Shown: piece by piece, positions 1 to 6,838 of the stretch
How the letters are laid out: every line of letters begins with the position of its first letter
Numbering within the stretch: the stretch's first letter is position 1
Assembly (NCBI GenBank): GCA_017457555.1
Contig: JAFTHG010000226.1
Location: 1-6,838, forward strand
DNA length: 6,838 nucleotides
Reading direction: 5' to 3'
DNA from: Kiritimatiellia bacterium
GTDB taxonomy: Bacteria > Verrucomicrobiota > Kiritimatiellia > RFP12 > DVOR01
The notes under the pieces: model-generated
What the model was told of the DNA's origin: nothing
What the model saw: the letters and a program-made list of their open reading frames with translations, nothing else
Databases searched by the model: none
Program-made: the position numbers and the translations under genes

Positions 1-786
1 ACCAACGACCGAGTCAAAACAGACCATTGAGCCAGCATGACCGTAGTCGTTCAAACTCAAGGCGCCCATGCCATTGATGTTCTGCAATGTGATCGTACCT
101 GTCCAATCCGCATCCGTCAGGCCGACCTTGGAGACTGGTAAGACACCCGAGCAGAGCAAGGTGCCGGCACCCGAGATTGTACCAGAGGTAATCGCTGAAG
201 CATTTTCAATCTTCAACGTTGCATCCTGGGCTATCACCGCAGGACCAGTGAGTGTATTCGCGACTTTAAGGGTCAACGTACCGCCATTCACATTCAAGGT
301 ACCTGCACCATTCATGGCCGTACCAATTGCGAAAGTTCCCTGTGTATTGAGCGTACCCGTCAATTCAGGCAAGGTCTTCGTCAAGGTATCTTCATTGCCC
401 GTAAGCGTGCAAGTGATTGGTAAAGCAACCGGTAAGGTCGTAGTGGCATTCAAAGTAGCCACATCAAAACCAAAGGCCGTCTGTGCCACCGAGAAGGAAT
501 CTATCGTTGCTGTCGTAACTGTAGTTTTCAATGTGCCGCTTTCACCTGTAATCACAAGCGTTGGCAAGGCAACATCTGTGCCAGCGAAGGTCAAGGTCGC
601 CCCCGGCGTACCATAGACGATATTCAGTGCTGTGAGACTTGGGAAGCTAGTCTTCACATCTGCGAGGGTCAACGTCGCATCCGCTGTCACCGTCAAAGTG
701 ATATCCGTGATAAGCGCCTTATCCACATCGACATACGTGACATCTGCACTTGTGCTACCATTCTTCCACGTTAACGCATCCCAAGA
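1..786 (-). repeat. Module 5, N-terminal part (continues beyond the window)
   Basis: The head SWDALTW (766-786) is followed by ALITDITLTV and then GATLTFAGTDVALPT, nearly the same as module 4. Further rungs are TLNATTTLPVAL, GTLNTQGTFAIG, GAGTLNVNGGTLTLK and IAQDATLKIEN. At the window edge (1-171) the pattern changes to GAGTLLCSG, then DADWTGTITLQNING, then LSLNDYGHAGSMV. From memory, a 'GTL.l.G ... W.GTV.l.n..g ... l..YGn..S.V' arrangement recurs in related giant proteins of Kiritimatiellota and Lentisphaerota. The module is cut by the window and its end cannot be judged. Confidence 0.65.
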
Positions 787-3700
787 CTGTTCCCCTGTCA
801 GTTCAGCCGTCAACGTCGTTGCACGTAATGCGAGATAAGCCACATCGCCATCCACCACTACTTCACGCGTTGTGGGAATATTCACAATTGTTGGAGTAGA
901 GCCACTAATGGTTGCCAATGTAATCGGCGTAGTTTCCGAGGCTGCAACCAACGCCTTGTAGTCATCTGCCAAAGCCAACGTTGTCGCTGCAATCGTCGGG
1001 TAACGCGTCGGCAAGACATTTGCAGTCAACGTGACATTCGTAGCCGTCAACGTTGAAGCACCATTAAACGCATTCGCCGAAAGCGTCAAAGCTGTAGTTG
1101 CCGATTCGGTAAGATTGACACCGTTAGCCAAACGAACATCCTCTCCTAAGATGACCGTACCATCAAGTGCCATTGCACGATTAATAATTGCCGAACCACC
1201 ATTCGTTACAATTGTGGCATTCCGTAAGGTTGCACCATCAGCATCAACCTTTACCCAACTATTAGCCTGATCCCAACCGTAGCCAATGTCCAGCGTACCT
1301 GCCGCCATTATAATCGTGCCATTTATGATTGTCGGATTCGTCAGGTAGACAGTTGAACTATTGTTTACGGTCAAGGTATAACCATTCAAATTGAATGTAT
1401 TGAGTGCCCAATCCGTTGCAATTGAACGGATAGCCGCTGTACCCGAAATGGTTGAGTCTGCAGAGAGCGTAATGTTAAACGTAGACCATGCGCTCTGGTC
1501 TGTCATTTCAGAGCCGGTGTTGGTCAAGGTACCACCCGCAAGCGTCAAGTCAATCGGTTGTGCGTAGCCATTCAAGTCAAAGGTGGCCCCAGCCTTCACG
1601 GTAACTGCGCGATTCGTCAATTGTGATGTCGCCCCAGCCTTAATAGTGCCCGATGTAATTGTGACCGCAGTCGTGCCTGGCATCACCTTATTCAGAGTGC
1701 CATCACCATAAAGTGTATACGTCGGCGTAGTTGGTAATAGTGATGTACCATTAACAATACCAACGCCCAAACCGAGTGTCCCCTGCTCCACTGTAATTTC
1801 GTTTGCAGTAAAGGAGGAAGCTGTCGTCAACAAGGTGCCACTGTAAGCACCCATAACCGCAATCGTTGGCAAGACAATATCATTACCAGCAAAGGTCAAT
1901 GTTGCGCCTGTCTTCTGAACAACAACATTGACTTTCGCCAAGTTTGGCACTTCTGCCGTGAAATCTTCCGGACACTGCAATACAGCATCATCACTCACGC
2001 GCAACGTAATATCCGTCACAGCATCCCAATTCATCGTGCCATCAACAATCGTAGCACCTTCAGGTGTCTGCCATTCCAAATCATCCCATGAGGTTGATGT
2101 ATTCACATCGGCAACAATTGCCGAGTAATCATCCTGTGTCACTTTCTTACAGATAAGGGTGTACCATGAACCACTCGTTGTGACGTCAAGGCCTAACCCT
2201 TCAGTATTCGTCAAGCTGAAATTGCTAGTTGACAAGGCTGTTGTTGATGTCAACAGTTTCGCAGGCGAACTCATTGTAATACCATCCGGAGGGGTTACAC
2301 TTACGCCACCAGAGGGGAAAGAGAGCGTTCCATTTGCACCTATTTGAATCGAAAGCGGATCATTTGGATCAACAATCGCCAACTTTGAATAAGGATTAAA
2401 TGTCACACTACAATTATTGTCCGATATCGGTACAAGTTCTCCGCTACCACCAAAGGTCGCAGACATTCCAATGTAATACCGTTTCGCATATCGATGTGTA
2501 CCGTTGAGTAACAAGGTCGTATTTGAATCAACAACTGTCCCATGGAACGAATAGGTATTAGTGCCTGACATTACAACTGTACCACCACCAGACATGGAAA
2601 TCTCATATTCAATGGCATTTGTACCATTCTGTACGTTCGCAGGGACATTTAAACGTGCACCTGTTGAGACAACCCATTTGGCGTTTCTGGAACCACCATT
2701 TGCGTCACACCCAAAGGCAAAATTACCACTAAAGGTTGCTTCGCCCTCTGTAACCTTTATTACACCTCCACGTGATTGTTGAATCGTATTCGTAGAAGCA
2801 TGCATTGTCGCACCATTCTTAAATTCAAAGGTACGACGGATGTACTGGTTGTTTGAACCAACTTCAACGTGACCACCATCCACGACAAGTACAGTACGGT
2901 CTTGCTGATTAGCCGTATCCGCCCAACCAAAAACATGGGCACCTAGTAGCTTGACTATCCCGCCTTGGTTGACAATAATACGGCCATCAGAAGTTTTATC
3001 CGTTGTATTAAGTACACCCATCTTGCCACCGGCTCCCGCCAACGTCAAGGTCGCACCATCTTCAACAATCCAGTTACCTGTAAACTGATTGTATGCGTAG
3101 GTATTGTTATCACCACTTGCAGAGGACGTCACCCCCGACTTGAAGGTTAAATCCTTCGTGCCAATCAATGTTGTTGGCACGGTAGTAATCACGCCATCTT
3201 CAAAAGTAATTGCAGAATCTACTGTCAGAGAAGTTAAGGTACTTGGAAGAGGCGCACCCGCCAAGGTTAATGTGTAGTCACTTGACTGAATAGCCAACGT
3301 TGTCAAGGCTTGTGTTGCCACATCACGTGTCACAGTAGCATTTGCCTTCAAGAGAAGCGTTACCGATGTTACCATACGCCAATCTGGCGTAACGGCATTC
3401 GCACTCATATCATACCATTCAAGTTCCGACCAGTTTACATCTTCAGTAATTGTAGCTTGAACCGCTGTTGCAGACGAACTCAATCCTTCCGGGGAAATGT
3501 AATAAACATTATTCACCCAGTCTGTTGTTGTGTTCTCAGGTTGATTTGAGAGTGTAATTGTAACAGATGTTATATCTTCCAAATTAGGCATTGACAATAA
3601 TGGAATCGCTGCACGAACTGAAGTAATACCACTTCCCAAACGCATCGTCACCGCAGAAGATATTGAACCGCACACTTCTAAGGGATCAACAGCACTTGTA

Positions 3701-6700
3701 ACTTCAATGACCGATGTAGTATCCGTCATCGTTAACGAGCCTTCAATTGTACCACTACCACAAAGTGTTGCACCCGCTGCGACAGTGACATTTCCCTTGC
3801 AGACGACACCATCACCGATTGACGTTGTACCTTCAACCTTGTAAGGATCCCACAAGGTCATTGTACCACCATCTGTGAGCAATGTAACATCGTTCAAAGC
3901 CAGCGTGACACTGTTTGGCGAGTGGTTATCCACCGCCACAGCACCTTCTTCCACCACAATCGTACCATCGTAGATGCTGGCATGGTAGATCGTGAAGGTA
4001 TTTGTGCCGCGTTTCGTCAGTGTATAAGTATTCAAATTAAGGCTGTGAAGCGCATACCCGCTCGCTAACGAATAGAAATTACTCGTACCATCAATAAAAG
4101 AGTCTGCCGACAAGGAAATCCGATACGTTTGACGCTTCGCACTTCCAATTCCTGCACCTGTATTTGATAACGTACCACCATTCAAGATTACACTACACGA
4201 GAGCGGGCACCCATTGAGATCCAATGTCGCACCAGCATCTACTTGAACCGAGCGCGTCATCACGCCGAGTTGTTCTTCCTTTGACAACTTCACTGTGCCA
4301 CCACGGAAGACAATCAAACCAGTGCCATTGATATACTTCGTCAAAGTCTGAAGTGACTCCGACCCAGCAATACCCAACGTCACCGATTCCGGAATGGTGT
4401 ATGCCGAATCCGCCCCATAAGCCGCATTCAACAGACTGACAGATGCAGTCCAGTCTGGAATCGCAAAGTCAAAGGCAGTCACACGCAATGGTGCAGCACC
4501 CGTGCAAAGTAATGCACCATTGTCCGTTCCGACCAGGCTTAACGTGGACACCTCCATATCACCCGTTTCATCAAGCGTAATGGTCTTGCCCGTGGTTTCG
4601 CCATAGTCAATCACCAGATTCGGCAGCGTCATCGCTTCAGCGGGAAGCTTCAGTGCTACCGTATCGGGTGTATTTTCATCCACAATTAAAGTGACCTTTT
4701 GAACCGCAGTCCAGTCAATATTATTCAGCGTTTCGCCAAAAGCATCACACCATGAAAGCGCATTCCACGAAGCTGTTTCGGCAGCCAAGGTGGCGTACAC
4801 TTCACGTTGCGATCCCACCAAACGAAGCTTAAGCGTGGAATCCTCAACCGCCAATACCCATGTACCACCATCTGTAGGTGAAGTCATCCCCTGCAAGGTC
4901 GGCACGCTACCAGTGAAACCTTCTACCAACGTGTACTCTGTGGCACTGCCACGATTATACGCAGCAGCAACCGATTCACTGACCTCCAAAGTAGAGAAGC
5001 GAGCCGCTGTAGAAGCCGTGATTGCTTCACGCAAAACACTTGAACCTGTCAAACGCACCGTTGCAGCACCAAAAACATCAGCCTTAACCTTGAGATTAAC
5101 AGGTAAGACAACAGTTCCACTTCCTGCCAATGTCGCAATTTCAACATGGTCAAGCAGGACATTGGAAGACCCCACTGCTCGACTCAAGTCCAAAGTTGTA
5201 CCAGGATTCAGATAAATGAGACCTGTGTAACCCGACCAGAAACCGGAGGCTCGACGTGCAGTATAACCCGACAACGTCATCCACGAGGATGTCGCAATAC
5301 CATCATAACTCTCCGAGTCAAGCGTACGTTCATCCAAAATTTGCCAGACTTCACCTTCATTGGCCGTCTGTGCGGAATCCCCCGTGCTGGGACGCCAATT
5401 GGAAATATCATGTGCCATTGCAACAGACCATTTCCAGAAGAACGTATTGAGGTTTGATGGCGTACCAACATTATAACCCGTGAAAAGGACGCCCTCTTCG
5501 CCGGCATCGACAACGAAGTAAACACGCTGTGAACCATTGGAACCATAAGTTCCATGTGTTTCTGTCCAACGGAATTCCGTAGAAGGATTATTATCCAATA
5601 AGTAGCCAATTCCACCAATGTCAGCCGTTACACTATATTGTTCATCATTGGCAATACCAATCTGGACTCGATTATTATTACCCGAATCAAAGCGAGCAAT
5701 CTTCATGCCTTCCGGCCATGCCTGATTTTCACCTGAAAGCGTCGTAACGAAATCACTCAACCCCGTTGATGGAGCCCACCACTGCCAGCCAGTGTAACGT
5801 TCATAAGCTTCAAACTTCAAATAGCGCGCACGCAAGCCCATACTCCCCGCAGGAGCAAGTGTACCGGCCTTTACAGTAACATTCTGCGTCAATGCCGCAG
5901 GTGGCAAATAAAGCGTACCAGTGCCTTCCTTGATAATCGTCCCGCCCTCTGAAGTCGGAATACGGCTTTCCGGATAAGAGAAATCTTCTGTCACGACAAT
6001 AGCAATATCACCGCCGGCACGTTCAAACGTTGCAGTTGCTTCCGCCATGACCTGAGCATTCACGCGGATAGTAGCACCCGTAGAAGCAACGTATGTACCA
6101 TAACCCGAAAGATTCGCATTCGTCAAATCCAAGTTTCCTGTAACGATGATACGACCTTCGTTTAATACGGCACTCGGTGCAGCCGCTGTGGTATTCAGAG
6201 TAACCGTAGTCCCCTTCCTGACCGTTAAAGGCACAGCCGGGATCTTACCTGTAAGTGTATACAGCGTATCTTGTGCCGTTACCGTAATGGCTACCGGTTC
6301 TTCTGGAATCGCCACAGTCGCTGTTGGATATCCATCAACATCATTAAAGTAAAGATGCTTATCTGGTGTTGGATCATATTCCACCGTGGTATCATTCACA
6401 ACCCAACGATCTGTTGTCACCTCGTCAACAGTCTTGGTGCCATACCATGCCACATTGTCATTTGAACGTACCGAGAGTGTTACTGCTGTTTCAGTACGCG
6501 TCAAGAAGGCAACCAAGTTAGAGTCTTCTGGAAGTGTATCCGCTAAGGTAAAGTTTACTGTACACGATTCCGGATAGGTCAAAATCGTCCAATCCCCTAC
6601 TTCACTCAAATCCGTTACCGTGACAACAAGATCTGCCGGTGAAGTTAGACTGTCACGTACATTCAACGGTGCCGAAGAGGCAATCGACAGTGCTCCTCCA

Positions 6701-6837
6701 TTGAAAGCAAGCGAATTCACAGTCGTTGCTTGTTCTACTGAAAGGGCACCCTTTACCGTCACTGCAGCGTTGTAAAGCGCTTTCGCGTGACACAAACGCA
6801 ATGTCGCACCACTATTCACGGTTACATTACCGACGAG
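1..6837 (-). CDS. Giant modular beta-strand-repeat surface protein, internal fragment (both ends outside the window)
   Basis: One uninterrupted reading frame of 2279 codons runs through the entire window; every codon was read and none is a stop. It enters at 6837 with LVGNVTVNSGATL and leaves at position 1, so neither start nor stop can be assigned. The protein is a chain of beta-strand repeats (VTVNSGATL, GATLDLNG, GGTLTNTG, GSGTIEG, GTNTYSFHG) characteristic of autotransporter-associated (PATR-type) and other right-handed beta-helix surface proteins. Higher-order modules of about 440 residues begin with [SN]WxxLxW at fragment residues 690, 1135, 1583 and 2018. An F5/8 type C-like region occupies about residues 335-520. 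No catalytic motif, transmembrane segment or coiled coil is evident. Known relatives are exported and often end in a beta-barrel or a PEP-CTERM-like sorting signal, but neither can be seen here. A role in adhesion or carbohydrate contact is inferred. The open frame is certain; the function is not. Confidence 0.97.
787..2091 (-). repeat. Module 4: about 435-residue beta-helix module
   Basis: The head is SWDDLEW (2071-2091), then NWDAVTDITLRV, then GATLTFAGNDIVLPT, which recurs in module 5 with 12 of 15 residues identical. The centre parallels module 2: VTVKAGATFDLNG, LTLAGGTLTNTG, ITLSADSTISGT, FNLNGYTLT and NGTIIMAAGTLDIG. Further rungs are VDADGATLRNATIVTNGG and ALDGTVILGEDVRLANG. The close is TTPITLATISG, REVVVDGDVAYLAL and TLTAELTGEQ before the next SWDALTW head. 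It has only one Cys (LQCPED). Confidence 0.7.
1282..1695 (-). repeat. Central block of module 4, paralogous to 3925-4344
   Basis: This is the counterpart of the module 2 block. It runs from LNKVMPGTTAVTITSGTIK through AVTVKAGATFDLNGY and ITLSADSTISG to GTIIMAAGTLDIG. Order and spacing of rungs follow the module 2 copy, which supports duplication of a whole module rather than convergent composition. Module 3, between the two, lacks this block. Confidence 0.7.
2092..3435 (-). repeat. Module 3: about 448-residue beta-helix module with a classical PATR unit
   Basis: The head is NWSELEW (3415-3435), with DWRMVTSVTLLLK following, as in the other heads. A strand ladder follows (LTTLAIQSSDYTLTLAG, LTSLTVDSAITFEDG). 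The centre differs from modules 2 and 4. It has IVEDGATLTLAGAGGKMG, GRIIVNQGGIVKLLGAH, VLVVDGGHVEVG, EFKNGATMHAS and IKVTEGEATFSG, and then the PATR unit at 2500-2595. The close contains PLSIQIGANGTLSF, LDVTTSGSWYTLI and YSAIVADV before the next SWDDLEW head. The centre looks like 'feature gained / reference lost' rungs alternating VxxGG with ExxNGA, common in PATR-family proteins. Confidence 0.7.
2500..2595 (-). repeat. Autotransporter-associated beta-strand repeat (PATR) unit
   Basis: Residues about 1415-1446 read SGGGTVVMSGTNTYSFHG followed by TVVDSNTTLLLNG. This fits the family pattern GxGTLxLSGxNTYTGGTTVxxGTLxL closely: GGGT, SGTNTY, a Gly-Thr turn and a final strand. It is the best single-repeat family match in the window and the main support for calling the protein PATR-like. 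A second, weaker unit follows (FGGSGELVP). Confidence 0.75.
3436..4770 (-). repeat. Module 2: about 445-residue beta-helix module
   Basis: The module head is SWNALSW (4750-4770), followed by DWTAVQKVTLIV and a strand-rich segment LPNLVIDYG. The centre holds rungs VQVDAGATLDLNG, VILNGGTLSNTG, ISLSADSFIDGT, LNLNTYTLT and DGTIVVEEGAVAV, which parallel module 4. It then continues with TLLTDGGTMTL, GNVTVAAGATLCGSGTIEG and LEVCGSISSAV. The close is IPLLSMPNLEDITSVTITL, then YYISPEGL and AVQATITEDV, leading straight into the next NWSELEW head. It contains seven Cys, the densest cluster in the fragment. No enzyme signature was seen. Confidence 0.7.
3925..4344 (-). repeat. Central block of module 2, paralogous to 1282-1695
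   Basis: This 140-residue block matches the centre of module 4 rung by rung. GATLDLNG/GATFDLNG with GGTLSNTG/GGTLTNTG gives 16 identical residues out of 27 over the aligned stretch. ISLSADSFIDGTS against ITLSADSTISGTA gives 9 of 13, and LHSLNLNTYTLT against LNTFNLNGYTLT gives 8 of 12. The spacing is preserved, with only small insertions or deletions. Confidence 0.7.
5281..5835 (-). other. F5/8 type C (discoidin)-like domain region
   Basis: Fragment residues about 335-519 differ in character from the repeats: they are longer-range, aromatic-rich and not repetitive. The region opens with RARYLKFEAYE and then GLSDFVTTLSG followed by WPEGM, matching the 'yvRf ... i.lsEf.l' strands of F5/8 type C domains. 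DNNPSTEFRW (5566-5595) matches the 'D-G-x-x-x-T-x-W' signature. RVYFVVDAG and GYNVGTPSN correspond to the 'i.iDlG ... y.v.ta.d' strands. WKWSVAMAHD (5407-5436) followed by VWQILDERT (5323-5349) matches the 'W.l.gSnDG..W..LDtR' end. Such domains adopt a galactose-binding-like jelly roll and often bind glycans or surfaces; binding here is inferred. The assignment is by eye, and the order of strands could be permuted relative to the canonical domain. Confidence 0.6.
5845..5928 (-). repeat. PATR-like beta-strand repeat unit in module 1
   Basis: Residues about 304-331 read EGTGTLYLP, a short spacer, then VTVKAGTLAPAG. This is the G-x-GTL-x-L ... VTVxAGTL pattern of the autotransporter-associated beta-strand repeat, though the NTYTGGT core is replaced by PAALTQN. 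It sits directly before the F5/8-like region and probably forms the last helix rung before it. Confidence 0.55.
6481..6837 (-). other. Tail of a preceding beta-helix module
   Basis: This stretch encodes the first 119 residues of the fragment. It opens with a typical repeat rung (LVGNVTVNSGATLRL), continues with VTVKGALSV and VNSLAFNGGALSI, and then changes to a closing segment with DWTILTYP and a run ending TRTETAV. A comparable closing pattern (a short strand pair with an aromatic residue, then a strand leading into the next module head) precedes the heads of the later modules. I therefore read it as the C-terminal end of a module that begins outside the window. It contains two Cys, at LRLCH and ESCTV. 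The boundary is approximate. Confidence 0.6.
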
Positions 6838-6838
6838 C

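Larger units (their letters stand above)
4771..6480 (-). repeat. Module 1: beta-strand repeats carrying an F5/8-like region
   Basis: This module of about 570 residues is longer than the three complete ones after it, because an F5/8-like region of about 185 residues lies in its middle. Its head differs from the WxxLxW type: it has NVAWYGTKTVDE, then DRWVVND and KHLYFNDVDGYPTATV. This resembles the 'W...W...D.v.F.d' opening that often precedes PATR-type repeats. Beta-helix rungs follow (RKGTTVTLN, GRIIVTGNLDL, STGATIRV), then the PATR-like unit at 5845-5928 and the F5/8-like region. After it come more rungs (NPGTTLDLS, LAGSGTVVL, GAATVRLTG). The closing segment is EYTLVEGFTG, GGTWVLAVEDSTLKLRL and VYATLAAETA, running straight into the next head. 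Boundaries are inferred from repeat logic. Confidence 0.6.

Noticed and set aside
68..616. 182-codon open frame on the plus strand (also 632-838, 1031-1270, 4790-5215 and others)
   Set aside because: It lies antisense to the continuous minus-strand gene; the low-complexity Val/Pro/Ala composition is what the complement of Thr/Asn/Gly-rich repeat codons produces. It shows no domain, and the minus frame is open over the full window.
2760..2942. 60-codon minus-strand open frame in module 3
   Set aside because: Shifted frame relative to the main gene; the main frame gives regular beta-strand rungs across the same bases. No sign of a frameshift.
5277..5618. 113-codon minus-strand open frame overlapping the F5/8-like region
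   Set aside because: It is in a different frame from the main gene, with no recognisable motif, while the main frame gives coherent discoidin-like signatures here.
6310..6360. FNDVDGYP as a calcium-binding or dockerin-like loop
   Set aside because: The D-x-D-G spacing is only partial, has no second copy and lacks the dockerin helix pattern; it fits better as the module 1 opening strand.
1..6838. Possible frameshift or pseudogene in such a long gene
   Set aside because: One frame stays open and keeps its repeat character from end to end, with module spacing kept within about 40 bases; no break was seen.
1..6838. CRISPR array, IS element, tRNA, rRNA or phase-variable short tandem repeat
   Set aside because: No regularly spaced identical repeats, terminal inverted repeats, transposase motifs, RNA gene signatures or simple-sequence tracts were seen; the periodicity is at protein level and diverged in DNA.

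Overview
The whole window is the inside of one very large protein-coding gene on the minus strand. Reading the complement in the frame whose codons occupy plus-strand triplets starting at positions 1, 4, 7 ..., I translated every line and met no stop codon between position 6837 and position 1. That is 2279 consecutive codons, with neither the start nor the stop inside the window. There is no intergenic DNA, RNA gene, promoter, terminator, CRISPR array or insertion sequence. The open frames on the plus strand, and the short minus-strand ones in other frames, are shadows of this gene.

The protein is rich in Thr, Val, Ala, Leu, Gly, Ser, Asn and Asp, and poor in Lys and Cys. It consists of short beta-strand repeats (VTVNSGATL, GATLDLNG, GGTLSNTG, GSGTIEG) of the kind found in the autotransporter-associated beta-strand repeat (PATR) and other beta-helix surface proteins. 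It is built on two scales: short repeats of roughly 20-30 residues, and a higher-order module of about 435-448 residues whose head is marked by [SN]W-x-x-L-x-W. In order of translation (right to left in the window) the layout is: the tail of a preceding module (6481-6837); module 1 (4771-6480), which carries a region resembling an F5/8 type C (discoidin-like, galactose-binding-fold) domain at 5281-5835; module 2 (3436-4770); module 3 (2092-3435), which has the clearest PATR unit; module 4 (787-2091), whose centre is a paralogue of the centre of module 2; and the first part of module 5 (1-786).

Giant proteins of this construction, with beta-helix repeats plus an F5/8-like domain, are typical in my recollection of the PVC superphylum (Kiritimatiellota, Lentisphaerota, Verrucomicrobiota), often from gut or other anoxic communities. 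The intermediate G+C content fits but is not diagnostic, so this placement is an inference. The likely role is a secreted or surface-anchored adhesin or carbohydrate-contacting structural protein. No catalytic motif was recognised, and the secretion signal, any anchor and any C-terminal barrel lie outside the window. I found no sign of a multi-gene system here; the interest lies in the architecture of the one protein.
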